64,000 bases of DNA from Streptomyces caniferus. Lineage in GTDB: Bacteria > Actinomycetota > Actinomycetes > Streptomycetales > Streptomycetaceae. Shown piece by piece: positions 7,983 to 16,830 of the stretch; within the stretch, counting starts at the first letter, position 1, and each line of letters opens with the position of its first letter. The position numbers and the translations under genes are program-made. Location: contig NZ_BLIN01000003.1 in assembly GCF_009811555.1 (NCBI RefSeq), forward strand, positions 868,001-932,000, read 5' to 3'. A model generated the notes under the pieces. It had not been told where the DNA came from, did not search any database, and saw only the letters and a list, made by a program, of their open reading frames with translations.

Positions 7983-9068
7983 ATGACTGACGTACTACTC
8001 GGCGTGGGCACGCGCAAAGGGCTCTTCATCGGCCGCCGACGGCACGGCGACTGGGAGGTCAGCGGTCCGCACTTCGCCGCCCAGGCGGTGTACTCCCTCG
8101 CGATCGACACCCGCCGTGCCACGCCCCGGTTGCTGGCCGGGGCCGACAGCGCCCACTGGGGCCCCTCCGTCTTCCACTCCGACGACCTGGGCGACACCTG
8201 GCACGAGCCCTCCCGTCCCGCGGTCAAGTACCCGAAGTACACCGGGACTTCGCTGGAGCGGGTGTGGCAGCTGCATCCGGCCGGCCCCGCCGCGCCCGAG
8301 GTGGTCTATGCGGGCACCGAGCCCGGCGGCCTGTTCCGTTCCGAGGACGGCGGGGAGACCTTCGAGCTGGTGCGGGCGCTGTGGGACCACCCCAGCCGGG
8401 AGAAGTGGGTGCCGGGCGGCGGCGGGCTGGCCGTCCATACGGTGATCACCGACCCGCGGGACGCGGACGCGGTCACCGTCGCCGTCTCCGCGGCGGGGGT
8501 CTTCCGCACGCGCGACGGGGGCGCCAGCTGGGCCCCGTCCAACAAGGGCGTGAAGGCGGTCTTCCTGCCGGACCAGCATCCGGAGTTCGGCCAGTGCGTC
8601 CACAAGATCGCGCAGGACCCGGTGCACCGCGACCGCCTGTATCTGCAGAACCACTGGGGCGTCTACCGCAGCGACGACGCGGGCGCGCAGTGGACGGACA
8701 TCGGCGCCGGGCTGCCCTCCGACTTCGGCTTCGCCGTGGCCTCCCATCCGCGCACGGGAGATGTCGCCTACCTCTTCCCGATCACCGCCGACAGCGACCG
8801 GGTGCCGGCCGGGCGCCGCTGCCGCGTCTACCGCACGGCCGACGCCGGCGGGAGCTGGCAGCCGCTGAGCGACGGACTGCCGGACGAGGACCACTACGGC
8901 ACGGTGCTCAGAGACGCGCTCTCCGTCGACGACGCCGATCCCGCCGGGGTGTACTTCGGCAACCGCAACGGCGAGGTGTACGCCAGCGCGGACGACGGCG
9001 ACAGCTGGCAACAGCTCGCCTCCCATCTGCCGGATGTGCTGTGCGTGCGAGCGGCCGCGGTGGCGTGA
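7983..9068 (+). CDS. BNR/sortilin-like beta-propeller protein
   Basis: The 361-residue product has repeated Asp-box (BNR) motifs: SDDLGDTWHE, SEDGGETFEL, TRDGGASWAP, SDDAGAQWTD, TADAGGSWQP and SADDGDSWQQ, six in all. This is the pattern of VPS10/sialidase-type propellers. The start MTDVLLGVGTRKGLFIGRR lacks a signal peptide, so it should be cytoplasmic. Homologous glycosyl hydrolase-like proteins of this size are common in actinobacteria and have no settled activity. No catalytic sialidase Arg triad was identified. Confidence 0.8.
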   Translation: MTDVLLGVGTRKGLFIGRRRHGDWEVSGPHFAAQAVYSLAIDTRRATPRLLAGADSAHWGPSVFHSDDLGDTWHEPSRPAVKYPKYTGTSLERVWQLHPAGPAAPEVVYAGTEPGGLFRSEDGGETFELVRALWDHPSREKWVPGGGGLAVHTVITDPRDADAVTVAVSAAGVFRTRDGGASWAPSNKGVKAVFLPDQHPEFGQCVHKIAQDPVHRDRLYLQNHWGVYRSDDAGAQWTDIGAGLPSDFGFAVASHPRTGDVAYLFPITADSDRVPAGRRCRVYRTADAGGSWQPLSDGLPDEDHYGTVLRDALSVDDADPAGVYFGNRNGEVYASADDGDSWQQLASHLPDVLCVRAAAVA

Positions 9069-9197
9069 GGGACGCCGTGGGGCGGACACCCCGCAGGGGC
9101 CGGGACGTTGGCCTGCCGTCCGGACAGCAGGCCGGAGGAGGCCGGGGCTCGGGCCATCGGTTGAAGAGGAGCGGGTCCGGGCCAGTAGGGTGATCCC

Positions 9198-9875
9198 GTG
9201 GCTGCACGACCTCTCCAAGACATTGTCGAACCGGGCTGGGCCAAGGCACTTGAGCCCGTCGCCGGACGGATCGCCGCGATGGGCGACTTCCTGCGGGCCG
9301 AGATCGCCGCGGGGCGTAGCTATCTGCCGGCGGGCAGCAATGTGCTGCGCGCCTTCCAACAGCCCTTCGACGAGGTGCGGGTGCTCATCGTCGGACAGGA
9401 CCCCTACCCCACACCGGGGCATGCGGTCGGGCTGAGTTTCTCCGTGGCACCGGAGGTGCGTCCGCTGCCCGGGAGCCTGGAGAACATCTTCCGTGAGCTG
9501 CACTCCGACCTCGGGCTGCCCCGCCCGTCCAACGGCGATCTGACCCCGTGGACGCGGCAGGGCGTACTGCTGCTGAACAGAGCGCTGACCACCGCGCCCC
9601 GCAAGCCCGCCGCGCACCGCGGCAAGGGCTGGGAGGAAGTCACCGAGCAGGCCATCCGCGCACTGGTGGCGCGCGAGCGCCCGCTGGTGTCGGTGCTGTG
9701 GGGGCGCGATGCGCGCAATCTGCGGCCGCTGCTCGGCGATCTGCCGGCCGTCGAGTCCGCGCACCCCTCCCCCATGTCCGCCGACCGGGGCTTCTTCGGC
9801 TCGCGGCCCTTCAGCCGGGTGAACGACCTTCTGGCGCGGCAGGGCGCCCAGCCCGTCGACTGGAGGCTGCCCTGA
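9198..9875 (+). CDS. ung: Uracil-DNA glycosylase, family 1
   Basis: The 225-residue enzyme removes uracil from DNA at the start of base-excision repair. The water-activating motif [17 protein letters not shown] and the leucine-loop motif [11 protein letters not shown] of family 1 UDGs are intact. Length is normal. GTG 9198 is the natural start ([18 protein letters not shown]). It looks like the housekeeping copy. It is separate in fold and sequence from the two HTH_42 glycosylases of the cluster and should not be counted as cluster resistance. Confidence 0.95.
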   Translation: MAARPLQDIVEPGWAKALEPVAGRIAAMGDFLRAEIAAGRSYLPAGSNVLRAFQQPFDEVRVLIVGQDPYPTPGHAVGLSFSVAPEVRPLPGSLENIFRELHSDLGLPRPSNGDLTPWTRQGVLLLNRALTTAPRKPAAHRGKGWEEVTEQAIRALVARERPLVSVLWGRDARNLRPLLGDLPAVESAHPSPMSADRGFFGSRPFSRVNDLLARQGAQPVDWRLP

Positions 9876-9898
9876 CGTCGGGCGATAGTGTGCCTGGC

Positions 9899-11002
9899 AT
9901 GACGAATGCGAACATCCCTGCGGGCTGGTATGCCGATCCGCAGGGCACCCCCCACCAACTTCGCTGGTGGGACGGGTCCCGGTGGACGGAGCACACGCAC
10001 CCGGGACAACAGCCCGCGGCGCCGGACCAGGGCCGGGCGCCGCAGTCGGCCCCTCAGCAGGCCGCACCGCAACCGGCTCCCCAGCAGCAGGCCGGTCAGC
10101 ACGCCCCGCAGCAGCAGACTCTGCAGAAGTCCGCGCCGCAGCAGCAGATGCCCCAGCAGTCCGCACCACCGCAGCAGGCGCCGGGCCAGGCCCCGTATCC
10201 GGGCCAGCAGCAGGGCGGCGCACCGTACGGTCAGCAGGGTTACGGCTACCCCCAGCAGGCGCCCGGCCAGCAAGCAGCCGGTCAGCCGATGCAGCAGCCG
10301 TACGGACAGCAGCAGTACGGGCAGCAGCCGATGCCGCATCCGGGCGCCGTGCAGCAACAAGTGCAGCAGCAGGCCGGGGTGGCGGCCGGCGGACCGGGCG
10401 GCGGCAGTCTGTTCACCGAGCCGGTGCTGGTGGTCAACCAGAAGGCCAAGCTGATCGAGGTCACCAACGAGTACGGCGTCTTCGACCAGCACGGCAACAC
10501 GATCGGCGCGGTCGTCCAGGTCGGCCAGAGCACGGCCAAGAAGGTGCTCCGCGTCGTCTCCAGCCTCGATCAGTACATGACCCACAAGCTGGAGATCCGG
10601 GACGCCTACGGCCAGCCGCAGCTGATCCTGACCCGGCCCGCGAAGATCATCAAGTCCAAGGTGATCGTGCAGCGGCCGGACGGCTCCCCGGTCGGCGAGA
10701 TCGTGCAGCAGAACGCCATCGGGAAGATCAATTTCGCGATGATGGTCAACGGCCAGCGGATCGGCGCCATCAAGGCCGAGAACTGGCGCGCCTGGAACTT
10801 CGCCATCGTGGACCACGCCGACACCGAGGTCGCCCGGATCACCAAGACCTGGGAGGGCCTCGCCAAGACGATGTTCACGTCGGCGGACAACTACGTCCTG
10901 CAGATCCACCATCAGCTGCCCGACCCGCTGCTGAGCCTGGTCGTCGCCACGGCCCTGACCGTCGACACCGCCCTCAAGCAGGACGCCCGCGGCCTTGGGT
11001 GA
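9899..11002 (+). CDS. DUF2510 plus phospholipid scramblase/LURP-one-like protein
   Basis: The 367-residue protein has three parts. Residues 1-36 are a DUF2510 domain (GWYADPQGTPHQLRWWDG, then WTEH). Residues about 38-155 are Gln/Pro/Ala-rich with many QQ pairs, probably disordered. Residues about 165-360 form a scramblase-like LURP-one domain starting LFTEPVLVVNQKAKLIEV, with GKINFAMMVNGQRIGAIKAE near its centre. DUF2510 often sits at the N-terminus of actinobacterial membrane-associated proteins. The biochemical role is unknown. Its stop overlaps the next gene's TTG start by eight bases. Confidence 0.85.
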   Translation: MTNANIPAGWYADPQGTPHQLRWWDGSRWTEHTHPGQQPAAPDQGRAPQSAPQQAAPQPAPQQQAGQHAPQQQTLQKSAPQQQMPQQSAPPQQAPGQAPYPGQQQGGAPYGQQGYGYPQQAPGQQAAGQPMQQPYGQQQYGQQPMPHPGAVQQQVQQQAGVAAGGPGGGSLFTEPVLVVNQKAKLIEVTNEYGVFDQHGNTIGAVVQVGQSTAKKVLRVVSSLDQYMTHKLEIRDAYGQPQLILTRPAKIIKSKVIVQRPDGSPVGEIVQQNAIGKINFAMMVNGQRIGAIKAENWRAWNFAIVDHADTEVARITKTWEGLAKTMFTSADNYVLQIHHQLPDPLLSLVVATALTVDTALKQDARGLG

Positions 11003-12032
11003 ACCCGCGGGCCGCACCCCGGGCGCCCTCGGGTCCGGTCCCTTTCCCGGCGTCCTCGCGATCGACTCGGGCGGATCGGGGCTGCGGATCGCCGTCGCGC
11101 GCGCCGACGCCCCCGGGGCCCGGCCGCCGGCCGCGCGCGCCTGGGACGAGCCGGTGCGCACCGGTCCCGCAGGGATCGACGCGGAGGATCTGCTGTCCCG
11201 ACTCCTGCCCGCCGCCGAGGAGTTGGGGCGCGAAGCGGGAGTGCACGGCTTCGCCGCGGTGTGCGTGGGCGCGGCCGGGATGGCCACCCTGGGCGAGGAC
11301 CTGCGGGCCCGGCTGCCGGGCGCCCTGGCCACCGCGTTCGGGCCGCACCGCCTCGCCCTCGCCGCGGACGCCGTGACCGCGTACGCCGGGGCACTGGGCC
11401 AGCGGCCCGGTGCCGTGGTCGCCGCGGGCACCGGCATGATCGCCGTGGGAACGGATCTGACCGCGGCGGGCGGCTGGCGCCGGGCGGACGGCTGGGGGCA
11501 TCTGCTGGGCGACTGCGGCGGCGGCGCATGGATCGGCCGCGCCGGTCTGGAGGCCGCGATGCGGGCGCACGACGGACGGACGGGCGGCTCGGCCGCCCTC
11601 CTGGCGCGCGCGGAAGCGGTGTTCGGTCCGGTCGCCGGGCTGCCCGGCGCCCTCTACCCGCGCTCCGACCGGCCCGCCGTGCTGGGCTCGTTCGCCCCGG
11701 AGGTCGCCCGCTGCGCCGCCGAGGAGGACGCGGTGGCCCTCGGCATCCTGCGGGCCGCCGCGGGCCATATCGCCGATGCCGCCGCCGCGGTCTGTCCGCC
11801 GGGGGCCGGGGCCGCGGTGGCCTGCACCGGCGGGCTGTTCGGCCTGGGCGAACCGCTGCTGGGTCCGCTGCGTGAGGCGCTGGCCGAACGGCTGCCGCGG
11901 GCCCGTCCGACAGCCGCCGCGGGGAGCCCGCTCGACGGGGCGCTGACCATCGCCGCGGCACTGGCCGGTGACCGTCTGACACTGCCCGCCGATACGAAGT
12001 TGTTGCAGATCACACGGCCTGCGCCGGGGTAG
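10995..12032 (+). CDS. BadF/BadG-type ATPase, N-acetylglucosamine kinase-like
   Basis: This ASKHA-fold sugar kinase of 345 residues likely phosphorylates N-acetylglucosamine or a related amino sugar. The phosphate-1 loop is VLAIDSGGSGLRIAVA, and adenosine/sugar-site motifs follow: AAGTGMIAVGTDL and GWGHLLGDCGGGAWIGRAGL. The TTG start overlaps the previous stop, which implies translational coupling to the scramblase-like gene. Substrate is assigned by family only. Confidence 0.82.
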   Translation: MGEPAGRTPGALGSGPFPGVLAIDSGGSGLRIAVARADAPGARPPAARAWDEPVRTGPAGIDAEDLLSRLLPAAEELGREAGVHGFAAVCVGAAGMATLGEDLRARLPGALATAFGPHRLALAADAVTAYAGALGQRPGAVVAAGTGMIAVGTDLTAAGGWRRADGWGHLLGDCGGGAWIGRAGLEAAMRAHDGRTGGSAALLARAEAVFGPVAGLPGALYPRSDRPAVLGSFAPEVARCAAEEDAVALGILRAAAGHIADAAAAVCPPGAGAAVACTGGLFGLGEPLLGPLREALAERLPRARPTAAAGSPLDGALTIAAALAGDRLTLPADTKLLQITRPAPG

Positions 12033-12127
12033 TGCGGGCGTGACGCGCGGGATAAATCGGGACGGATACCTCTCCACCGAACCCTCCCTCCGCGCGGGGG
12101 TGGTCCGAACCGTTAGCATGCGGCGCC

Positions 12128-13081
12128 ATGAGTTCCCCCACTGGGCCCGCACCTGGCTCGCCCGATTTTGACGCCGCATCCCCGAGCCCGGGAGCCGCAC
12201 CCGGCCTGCCTGTACGAATGCCGCGACGGCAGACCGGCCGCCACCGCAAGCCGGAACCGCTGGCCGCGCCCGAGGGCGCGCCCGCACTGGTGCTGGCCGT
12301 GCCCGGCACCCCCTCCACCGCCTCGCGCAGCCTGGCGGAAGAGGTCTCCAGCATCGCCCGCTCCGAGCTTCCGGGCCTCGACGCCCGGATCGGCTATGTC
12401 GACGGCGGCGACGACGAGTTCCCGTCCCTGGAGGCCGTGCTGGCGCAGGCCGCCAACGAGCACAAGGCCCGGGCGGACGCCGACGGTCAGCCCGACCCCG
12501 GCCCCGCCGCTGTGGTGGTGCCGCTGCTGGCAGGTCCGGACAGCGCCCTGCTGCGCCGGATACGCCAGGCCATGATGAACAGCGGCTCCGGCGCCGAGCT
12601 GACCGATGTGCTCGGCCCGCACCCGCTGCTGGCCGAGGCGCTGCACGTCCGGCTCTCCGAGGCCGGTCTGGCCCGCGCGGACCGTGCCCGGCTGTTCACC
12701 GTCGCCACGGCGGCGGACGGCATCATCCTCGCCACCGTCGGCGGCGAGGAGGCCGTGCAGGCCGCCGGGATCACCGGCATGCTGCTGTCCGCGCGGCTCG
12801 CGGTACCGGTGCTGGCCGCCGCCCTGGACGAGGAGGGTGCCATCTCCCGTACGGCCGAGCAGCTGCGCGAGTCCGGTTCGCAGCAGCTGGCACTGGCCCC
12901 GTACCTGATCGGCCCGGAGATCTCCGACGGCCTTCTGGGTGCGGCCGCGGCGGAGGCGGGCTGCGCATCGGCTGAGGCGCTGGGCGCCTACGGCACGGTC
13001 GGCCGCCTTGCGCTGTCGAACTACGCGGCGGCGGTGGGCATCGCCCTGCCGACCCAGGCGCAGGGAGCGCCGGTCCGCTAG
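12128..13081 (+). CDS. CbiX/sirohydrochlorin-chelatase-like protein
   Basis: The 317-residue protein resembles the large actinobacterial CbiX-like group. An N-terminal Pro/Ser-rich leader of about 50 residues is followed by ALVLAVPGTPSTASRSLAEE, a chelatase-like start in which the usual HGS metal-binding motif is replaced by PGTPS. The second half has GPHPLLAEALHVRLSEAGL, close to the HPLL motif of chelatases. Loss of the first-site His makes cobalt or iron insertion uncertain. A strong terminator follows. Confidence 0.7.
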   Translation: MSSPTGPAPGSPDFDAASPSPGAAPGLPVRMPRRQTGRHRKPEPLAAPEGAPALVLAVPGTPSTASRSLAEEVSSIARSELPGLDARIGYVDGGDDEFPSLEAVLAQAANEHKARADADGQPDPGPAAVVVPLLAGPDSALLRRIRQAMMNSGSGAELTDVLGPHPLLAEALHVRLSEAGLARADRARLFTVATAADGIILATVGGEEAVQAAGITGMLLSARLAVPVLAAALDEEGAISRTAEQLRESGSQQLALAPYLIGPEISDGLLGAAAAEAGCASAEALGAYGTVGRLALSNYAAAVGIALPTQAQGAPVR

Positions 13082-13103
13082 GACCCCGCCCCGGCACGCC
13101 GCT

Positions 13104-13149
13104 CGACGAAGGGCCGTCCTCGCGCACCGCGCGGGGCGGCCCTTCGTCG
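13104..13149 (+). terminator. Long GC-rich terminator hairpin
   Basis: CGACGAAGGGCCG at 13104 pairs with CGGCCCTTCGTCG ending at 13149, with a GC-rich inner stem and loop between. It ends transcription of the CbiX-like gene at 13081. Confidence 0.8.
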
Positions 13150-13482
13150 TTCCGGTCGTCGTGTCCCGGTCGCTTGCCCTGCTGCTTTGCCCGGCCGCCT
13201 TGCCCGGCTGTCTCGTTCCGGGTCGTTCAGGCGGAGGCGATGCGTCCGATTCCGCTCCGAGCGGCGCAGATGCCCCTCAGGAGGCTCGGGAAGCAGGCGG
13301 CGGCGGGTGCTGGCGAACCGAGGGGCGTACGTCCGCGAGAGGCCCGTACAGGGGGCTTGCCGTACCCCTGACGCGCCGACCGATGAGTCCGGGAGCGCCG
13401 CGGCGTCTACCGTCCTGCAGAGGCCATTCGCCGGCCCGTCCGCGCCGTGTGGCGGGAGCGGGCCGCCCACGGAAGGAAGTTC
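13150..13482. other. Gene-free stretch
   Basis: About 330 bases lie between the terminator and the SnoaL-like pseudogene. I see no ORF with believable protein composition and no RNA gene. The GTAC-containing stretch near 13325-13375 has short inverted segments that may belong to a promoter. Confidence 0.5.
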
Positions 13483-13823
13483 ATGTCGAACGTCGACCTC
13501 GTCCGCGCCGCCTTCGGGGCCTATCTCGCCCAGGCCGTGCGGCCATCGACCGGCTGCTCGCCGAGGATTTCGTCTTCACCAGCCCGCAGGACGACCACAT
13601 CGGCAAGGCCGCTTTCCTGGAGATCTGTTTCCCCACGGCGGACCGGCTGCGCTCACAGGAGATCCTCGACGCCGTGGCCCTCGACGGCGAGCAGGTCTTC
13701 GTCCGCTACGAGTACGAACTGAAGACGGGCGAGCGGCACCGCAATGTCGAGGTGATGACGGTGCGGGACGGCCGGCTCGCCGAGACGCAGGTGTACTTCG
13801 GCGGGCGCTTTCCGCAGGGCTGA
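13483..13823 (+). pseudogene. SnoaL/NTF2-like protein with one-base frameshift
   Basis: ATG 13483 follows GGAAGGAAG and reads SNVDLVRAAFGAYLAQA. The frame then changes: the rest of the domain (AIDRLLAEDFVFTSPQDDHI through VMTVRDGRLAETQVYFGG) is in another frame and ends at 13823. Inserting one base after CAGG near 13533 would restore a normal ~113-residue NTF2-fold protein. This fits one deletion. A sequencing error is equally possible, because the rest is well conserved and has no other damage. Confidence 0.75.
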
Positions 13824-13839
13824 GGCGGCCCGCGGCGGC

Positions 13840-14883
13840 TCAGACGAAGACCACGCAGGAGGCCGCCGGCGCCTCGACGGAGCCGCCCCGGGCCGGGATG
13901 CCGGTCGCCGGGTCGACGGTGAACCAGGTGACGTCCCCGGACCGCTCGTTGGCGGCGTAGAGGTGCCGTCCGTCGGGGTGCAGCGCCAGATCGCGGGGCC
14001 AGCGGCCGCCGCAGGGGACGGTGGTCGCGAGGGTGGCCGAGTCGCCGTCGAGGGAGAGGACGGAGAGGCTGTCGTGGCCCCGGTTGGCGGCCCAGGCGAA
14101 CCGGCCGTCGAGGGAGACGACGAGCGCGGAGGGGAACGTGCCGGCCGCGTCGGCCCCTTCCGGGAGGAGGCGGGTCTCCCCCAGCGGCGTCAGCGCACCG
14201 GGGCCGGCCTCCCATCGGCAGACCGTGACGGTCGGATCGAGTTCGTTGATGACATAGGCGCGGTCGCCGTGCGGGTGGAAGGCGAGATGGCGCGGGCCGC
14301 TGCCGGGCCGCAGCCGGGTCTCGGCGTGTACGGCCGGCGCGCCGTCCGCCGGGGCCGGGGCGCAGACGCGGACCGAGTCGGTGCCCAGGTCGACGCTGAG
14401 CAGCCAGCGGCCGCCGGGGTCGGGCCGCACGGCGTGGGCGTGCGGGCCCTCCTGGCGGTCGGCCCGCGGACCGCTGCCCCGGTGGGCGAGCACGGTGGCG
14501 GGGCCGGTGAGCCTGCCGTCGGACCGTACGGGGAGCGAACTCACGCTGCCGGAGCTGTAGTTGGCGGTGAGGAGGCGACCGTTCGCCAGGGTGAGATGGG
14601 TGGGATCGGCGCCGTCCACGGGGACGGCAGGCGCGAGCAGTTCGGGGCCCCGCGGCGTGAGGGCGAAGGCGGCCGCGGCGCCGTCCGGGGTCTCGCTGAC
14701 CGCGTAGAGGTACCGGCCGTCGGGGCTGGGGGCCAGGTACGAGGGGTTGGGGACGGCGTCGGTGGAGTGCAGCGGGGTGAGGGCGCCGGTCTCCGGGTGG
14801 ACGGCCGCGGTGGTGATGCCGAGGCCGCCGGCCGCGGTGAACGATCCGATGTACGCGCGTCGCCCGTGGTCGCTCGTCCCCAC
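13840..14883 (-). CDS. Lactonase-family seven-bladed beta-propeller protein
   Basis: The 347-residue product has the propeller repeats of the 6-phosphogluconolactonase (YkgB/Pgl) family: NPSYLAPSPDGRYLYAVSE, THLTLANGRLLTANYSSGSV, GPHAHAVRPDPGGRWLLSVD, GPRHLAFHPHGDRAYVINEL and LALHPDGRHLYAANERSGD. Without a signal peptide it is probably cytoplasmic and could hydrolyse 6-phosphogluconolactone or another lactone. ATG 14883 is the first Met and fits homologue starts. It is convergent with the SnoaL-like pseudogene. Confidence 0.88.
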   Translation of the reverse strand: MGTSDHGRRAYIGSFTAAGGLGITTAAVHPETGALTPLHSTDAVPNPSYLAPSPDGRYLYAVSETPDGAAAAFALTPRGPELLAPAVPVDGADPTHLTLANGRLLTANYSSGSVSSLPVRSDGRLTGPATVLAHRGSGPRADRQEGPHAHAVRPDPGGRWLLSVDLGTDSVRVCAPAPADGAPAVHAETRLRPGSGPRHLAFHPHGDRAYVINELDPTVTVCRWEAGPGALTPLGETRLLPEGADAAGTFPSALVVSLDGRFAWAANRGHDSLSVLSLDGDSATLATTVPCGGRWPRDLALHPDGRHLYAANERSGDVTWFTVDPATGIPARGGSVEAPAASCVVFV

Positions 14884-15032
14884 TGGTCCGCCCTTCGTCC
14901 GCCTGCCCGTTGAGGTCCCCCGGCGACGCTAACAGCCGGGGGCGGGGCGGTGGGGGCGATGACCGGTTCCCGCCCACCGGGTGTGCCCGGCGGACCCATG
15001 GGGCCGCCGGGAGGGACGCCCGGACACCGTGG

Positions 15033-16541
15033 TCAGGCGTCGACCAGTGGGGAGCGCGGGGAGCTGCGCAGGGGCGCGGAGAGTTCGGCCAGCGCGCGCT
15101 CCAGGCCGTGGAGGTGGACCAGCGCGGGTTCGGCCGCGGGCGGGTGCGCCGGGGCGACGGCGGCGGCTGCCGCGTCGCGTGCCCCGTGCGGTGTGGTCAG
15201 TGCCTCGACGGCGGCCTCCACGCGCTGGCAGGAGGCGGTGAGCCGGGCGTCGTGGGAGGCCTCCGGGTCGGCGGCGATGGAGGCCAGCCCGCGGACCTCA
15301 CGGGCACAGTCGTCGAGCAGCGCCAGCACCTGGCGCGCCCGCGCCTTGCGGGCGCGCAGCGGGCTCAGGGGGTGGACGAGCGGGGACAGCGACAGGCGCA
15401 CCCTGCTCAGCAGCGGCCCCAGTTCGGCGACGTGCGGGGCCGGGTCGGCGGTCGGGGAGCCCGCGAGGCGGGCGGCGGCCTCGGCGGTGCAGTGGTGCAC
15501 ACAGCGCAGGGCGCGCTGGATCCAGGCGTCGGTGGTGGCGTGGGTCGTGACGGGCAGCACGAAGACCACCGCCAGCGCCGCGCCGAGCGCCCCGACACCG
15601 GTCTCCGCGAGCCGCAGCGTGAGCAGGCCGGGATCCAGCACCCCCAGGAGGCCGTACAGCAGCGTGGCCATCAGCGTCACCGCGAGCATCATCCAGGTGT
15701 ACGAGACGGCGGCGGTGTAGAAGATCCCGAAGACGCTGACCGCGACCAGGGCCACGGTGGGGACGACGGCGCCGTGCAGCGGGACGGCGACCAGCAGGCC
15801 GAGGACGATGCCGATGACCGTGCCGAGGGTCCGTCGGAAGCCGCGGACCAGCGTCTCGCCGCGCGAGGCGGTGTTCACGAAGATCCACCATGTCGCGCCC
15901 ACGGCCCAGTACCAGCGCTGCTCGGAGAGCATCTGGCCCACGACGAGGGCGAACGCGCTGCCGGCGGTGGCCTGGATCGCCTGGCGGGTGGTCGTCCGGG
16001 CGAGTCCCCTGCCGCCCGGCGGGGCGGGCAGGACGGCCGGGGACAGCCGGCGCTCGTAGCACCACACGCCGAAGCGGACGGTCGAGGAGGCGGCCAGCGA
16101 GAGCGCGATCGCGGTGTACAGCTCGGGCAGCTGGCCCGGCACCGTGTGCAGGAACTGCGCCGCGAAGAAGGTCATGAACGCGAACACCCCCAGGGCGTGG
16201 CCGCGCGGCCCCCAGCGGCGGGCGTAGACCCCCGCGCCCACCACCGCGGCGAAGACCAGGCCCCGCCCCACCGGATGATCGTGGAGCACCGCCGCCGCGG
16301 CGAACGCCGGGAAGCCGACCGCGGGCAGCAGGACGGTGGTGACCATCTGCGCCCGGACCGTCGTGTCGGTGACCGTGAAGAGGGCGAGCAGCGCGGCGAG
16401 CCCGCCGGTGACGGCCGCGACGAGCGAGTGCCCGACGAAACCGCACACGGTGACCGCCAGGCCGATGCCGAGGACGGACCGGGCGGCGCTGCGCAGCCGC
16501 AGCCGGCCCGGATCCGGAGCCACGAACATCCTCTTCAGCAC
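15033..16541 (-). CDS. FUSC-family inner-membrane protein, aromatic-acid exporter-like
   Basis: The 502-residue product has two clusters of membrane segments: residues about 20-150 (including VTGGLAALLALFTVTDTTV) and about 230-345, followed by a soluble C-terminal half with helical, Arg-rich segments. The second cluster carries a FUSC-type motif, FRRTLGTVIGIVLGLLVAV. Related proteins (YccS, AaeB) export aromatic acids. It could move small phenolics, but it is separated from the cluster by a bidirectional terminator and faces away from it, so a link to the polyketide is weak. Confidence 0.85.
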   Translation of the reverse strand: MLKRMFVAPDPGRLRLRSAARSVLGIGLAVTVCGFVGHSLVAAVTGGLAALLALFTVTDTTVRAQMVTTVLLPAVGFPAFAAAAVLHDHPVGRGLVFAAVVGAGVYARRWGPRGHALGVFAFMTFFAAQFLHTVPGQLPELYTAIALSLAASSTVRFGVWCYERRLSPAVLPAPPGGRGLARTTTRQAIQATAGSAFALVVGQMLSEQRWYWAVGATWWIFVNTASRGETLVRGFRRTLGTVIGIVLGLLVAVPLHGAVVPTVALVAVSVFGIFYTAAVSYTWMMLAVTLMATLLYGLLGVLDPGLLTLRLAETGVGALGAALAVVFVLPVTTHATTDAWIQRALRCVHHCTAEAAARLAGSPTADPAPHVAELGPLLSRVRLSLSPLVHPLSPLRARKARARQVLALLDDCAREVRGLASIAADPEASHDARLTASCQRVEAAVEALTTPHGARDAAAAAVAPAHPPAAEPALVHLHGLERALAELSAPLRSSPRSPLVDA

Positions 16542-16749
16542 AGCGCCCGCCCCTCAGACCGTTCCCGCATGAAAAAGGCGCCGCGGGGATCCGCAGCGCC
16601 ATCGACGGGGACATCACAGCATCTCCTCGGCAGATTGCTCAACAGAGGCCGAGAGGACTGTGCCATTGGTACAGTCCCGCCCGCCCGGCTCGTGCCAGGA
16701 GGGGGCCAATGGGCGGGGGCGGGGCGAGCGGGCATGCGCACGGGGGACG

Positions 16750-16787
16750 GGAACGCTCCCAGGCCCTGTCGGGGCGGGGAGCGTTCC
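16750..16787 (-). terminator. Terminator at the left edge of the polyketide cluster
   Basis: GGAACGCTCCC (16750-16760) pairs perfectly with GGGAGCGTTCC (16777-16787) across a 16-base loop. It is 44 bases past the stop of the acyltransferase gene and closes the ACCase-KS-ACP-AT transcript. There is no T-tract, as is usual in Streptomyces. Confidence 0.7.
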
Positions 16788-16830
16788 GGGCGGGGTCGGA
16801 GCGGGTCGCCGGCCCCCGTGCGCGATGGCC

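Noticed and set aside
9198..9875. Uracil-DNA glycosylase as a resistance gene of the cluster
   Set aside because: Its motifs are those of housekeeping family 1 UDG and it sits 7 kb outside the cluster.
7995..10223. A 742-codon minus-strand open frame opposite the propeller and ung genes
   Set aside because: It has no domain-like composition and runs opposite two well-supported genes; high GC opens the third frame.
15033..16541. FUSC protein as exporter of the polyketide
   Set aside because: A terminator separates it from the cluster, it is transcribed as its own unit, and FUSC proteins are common outside such clusters.
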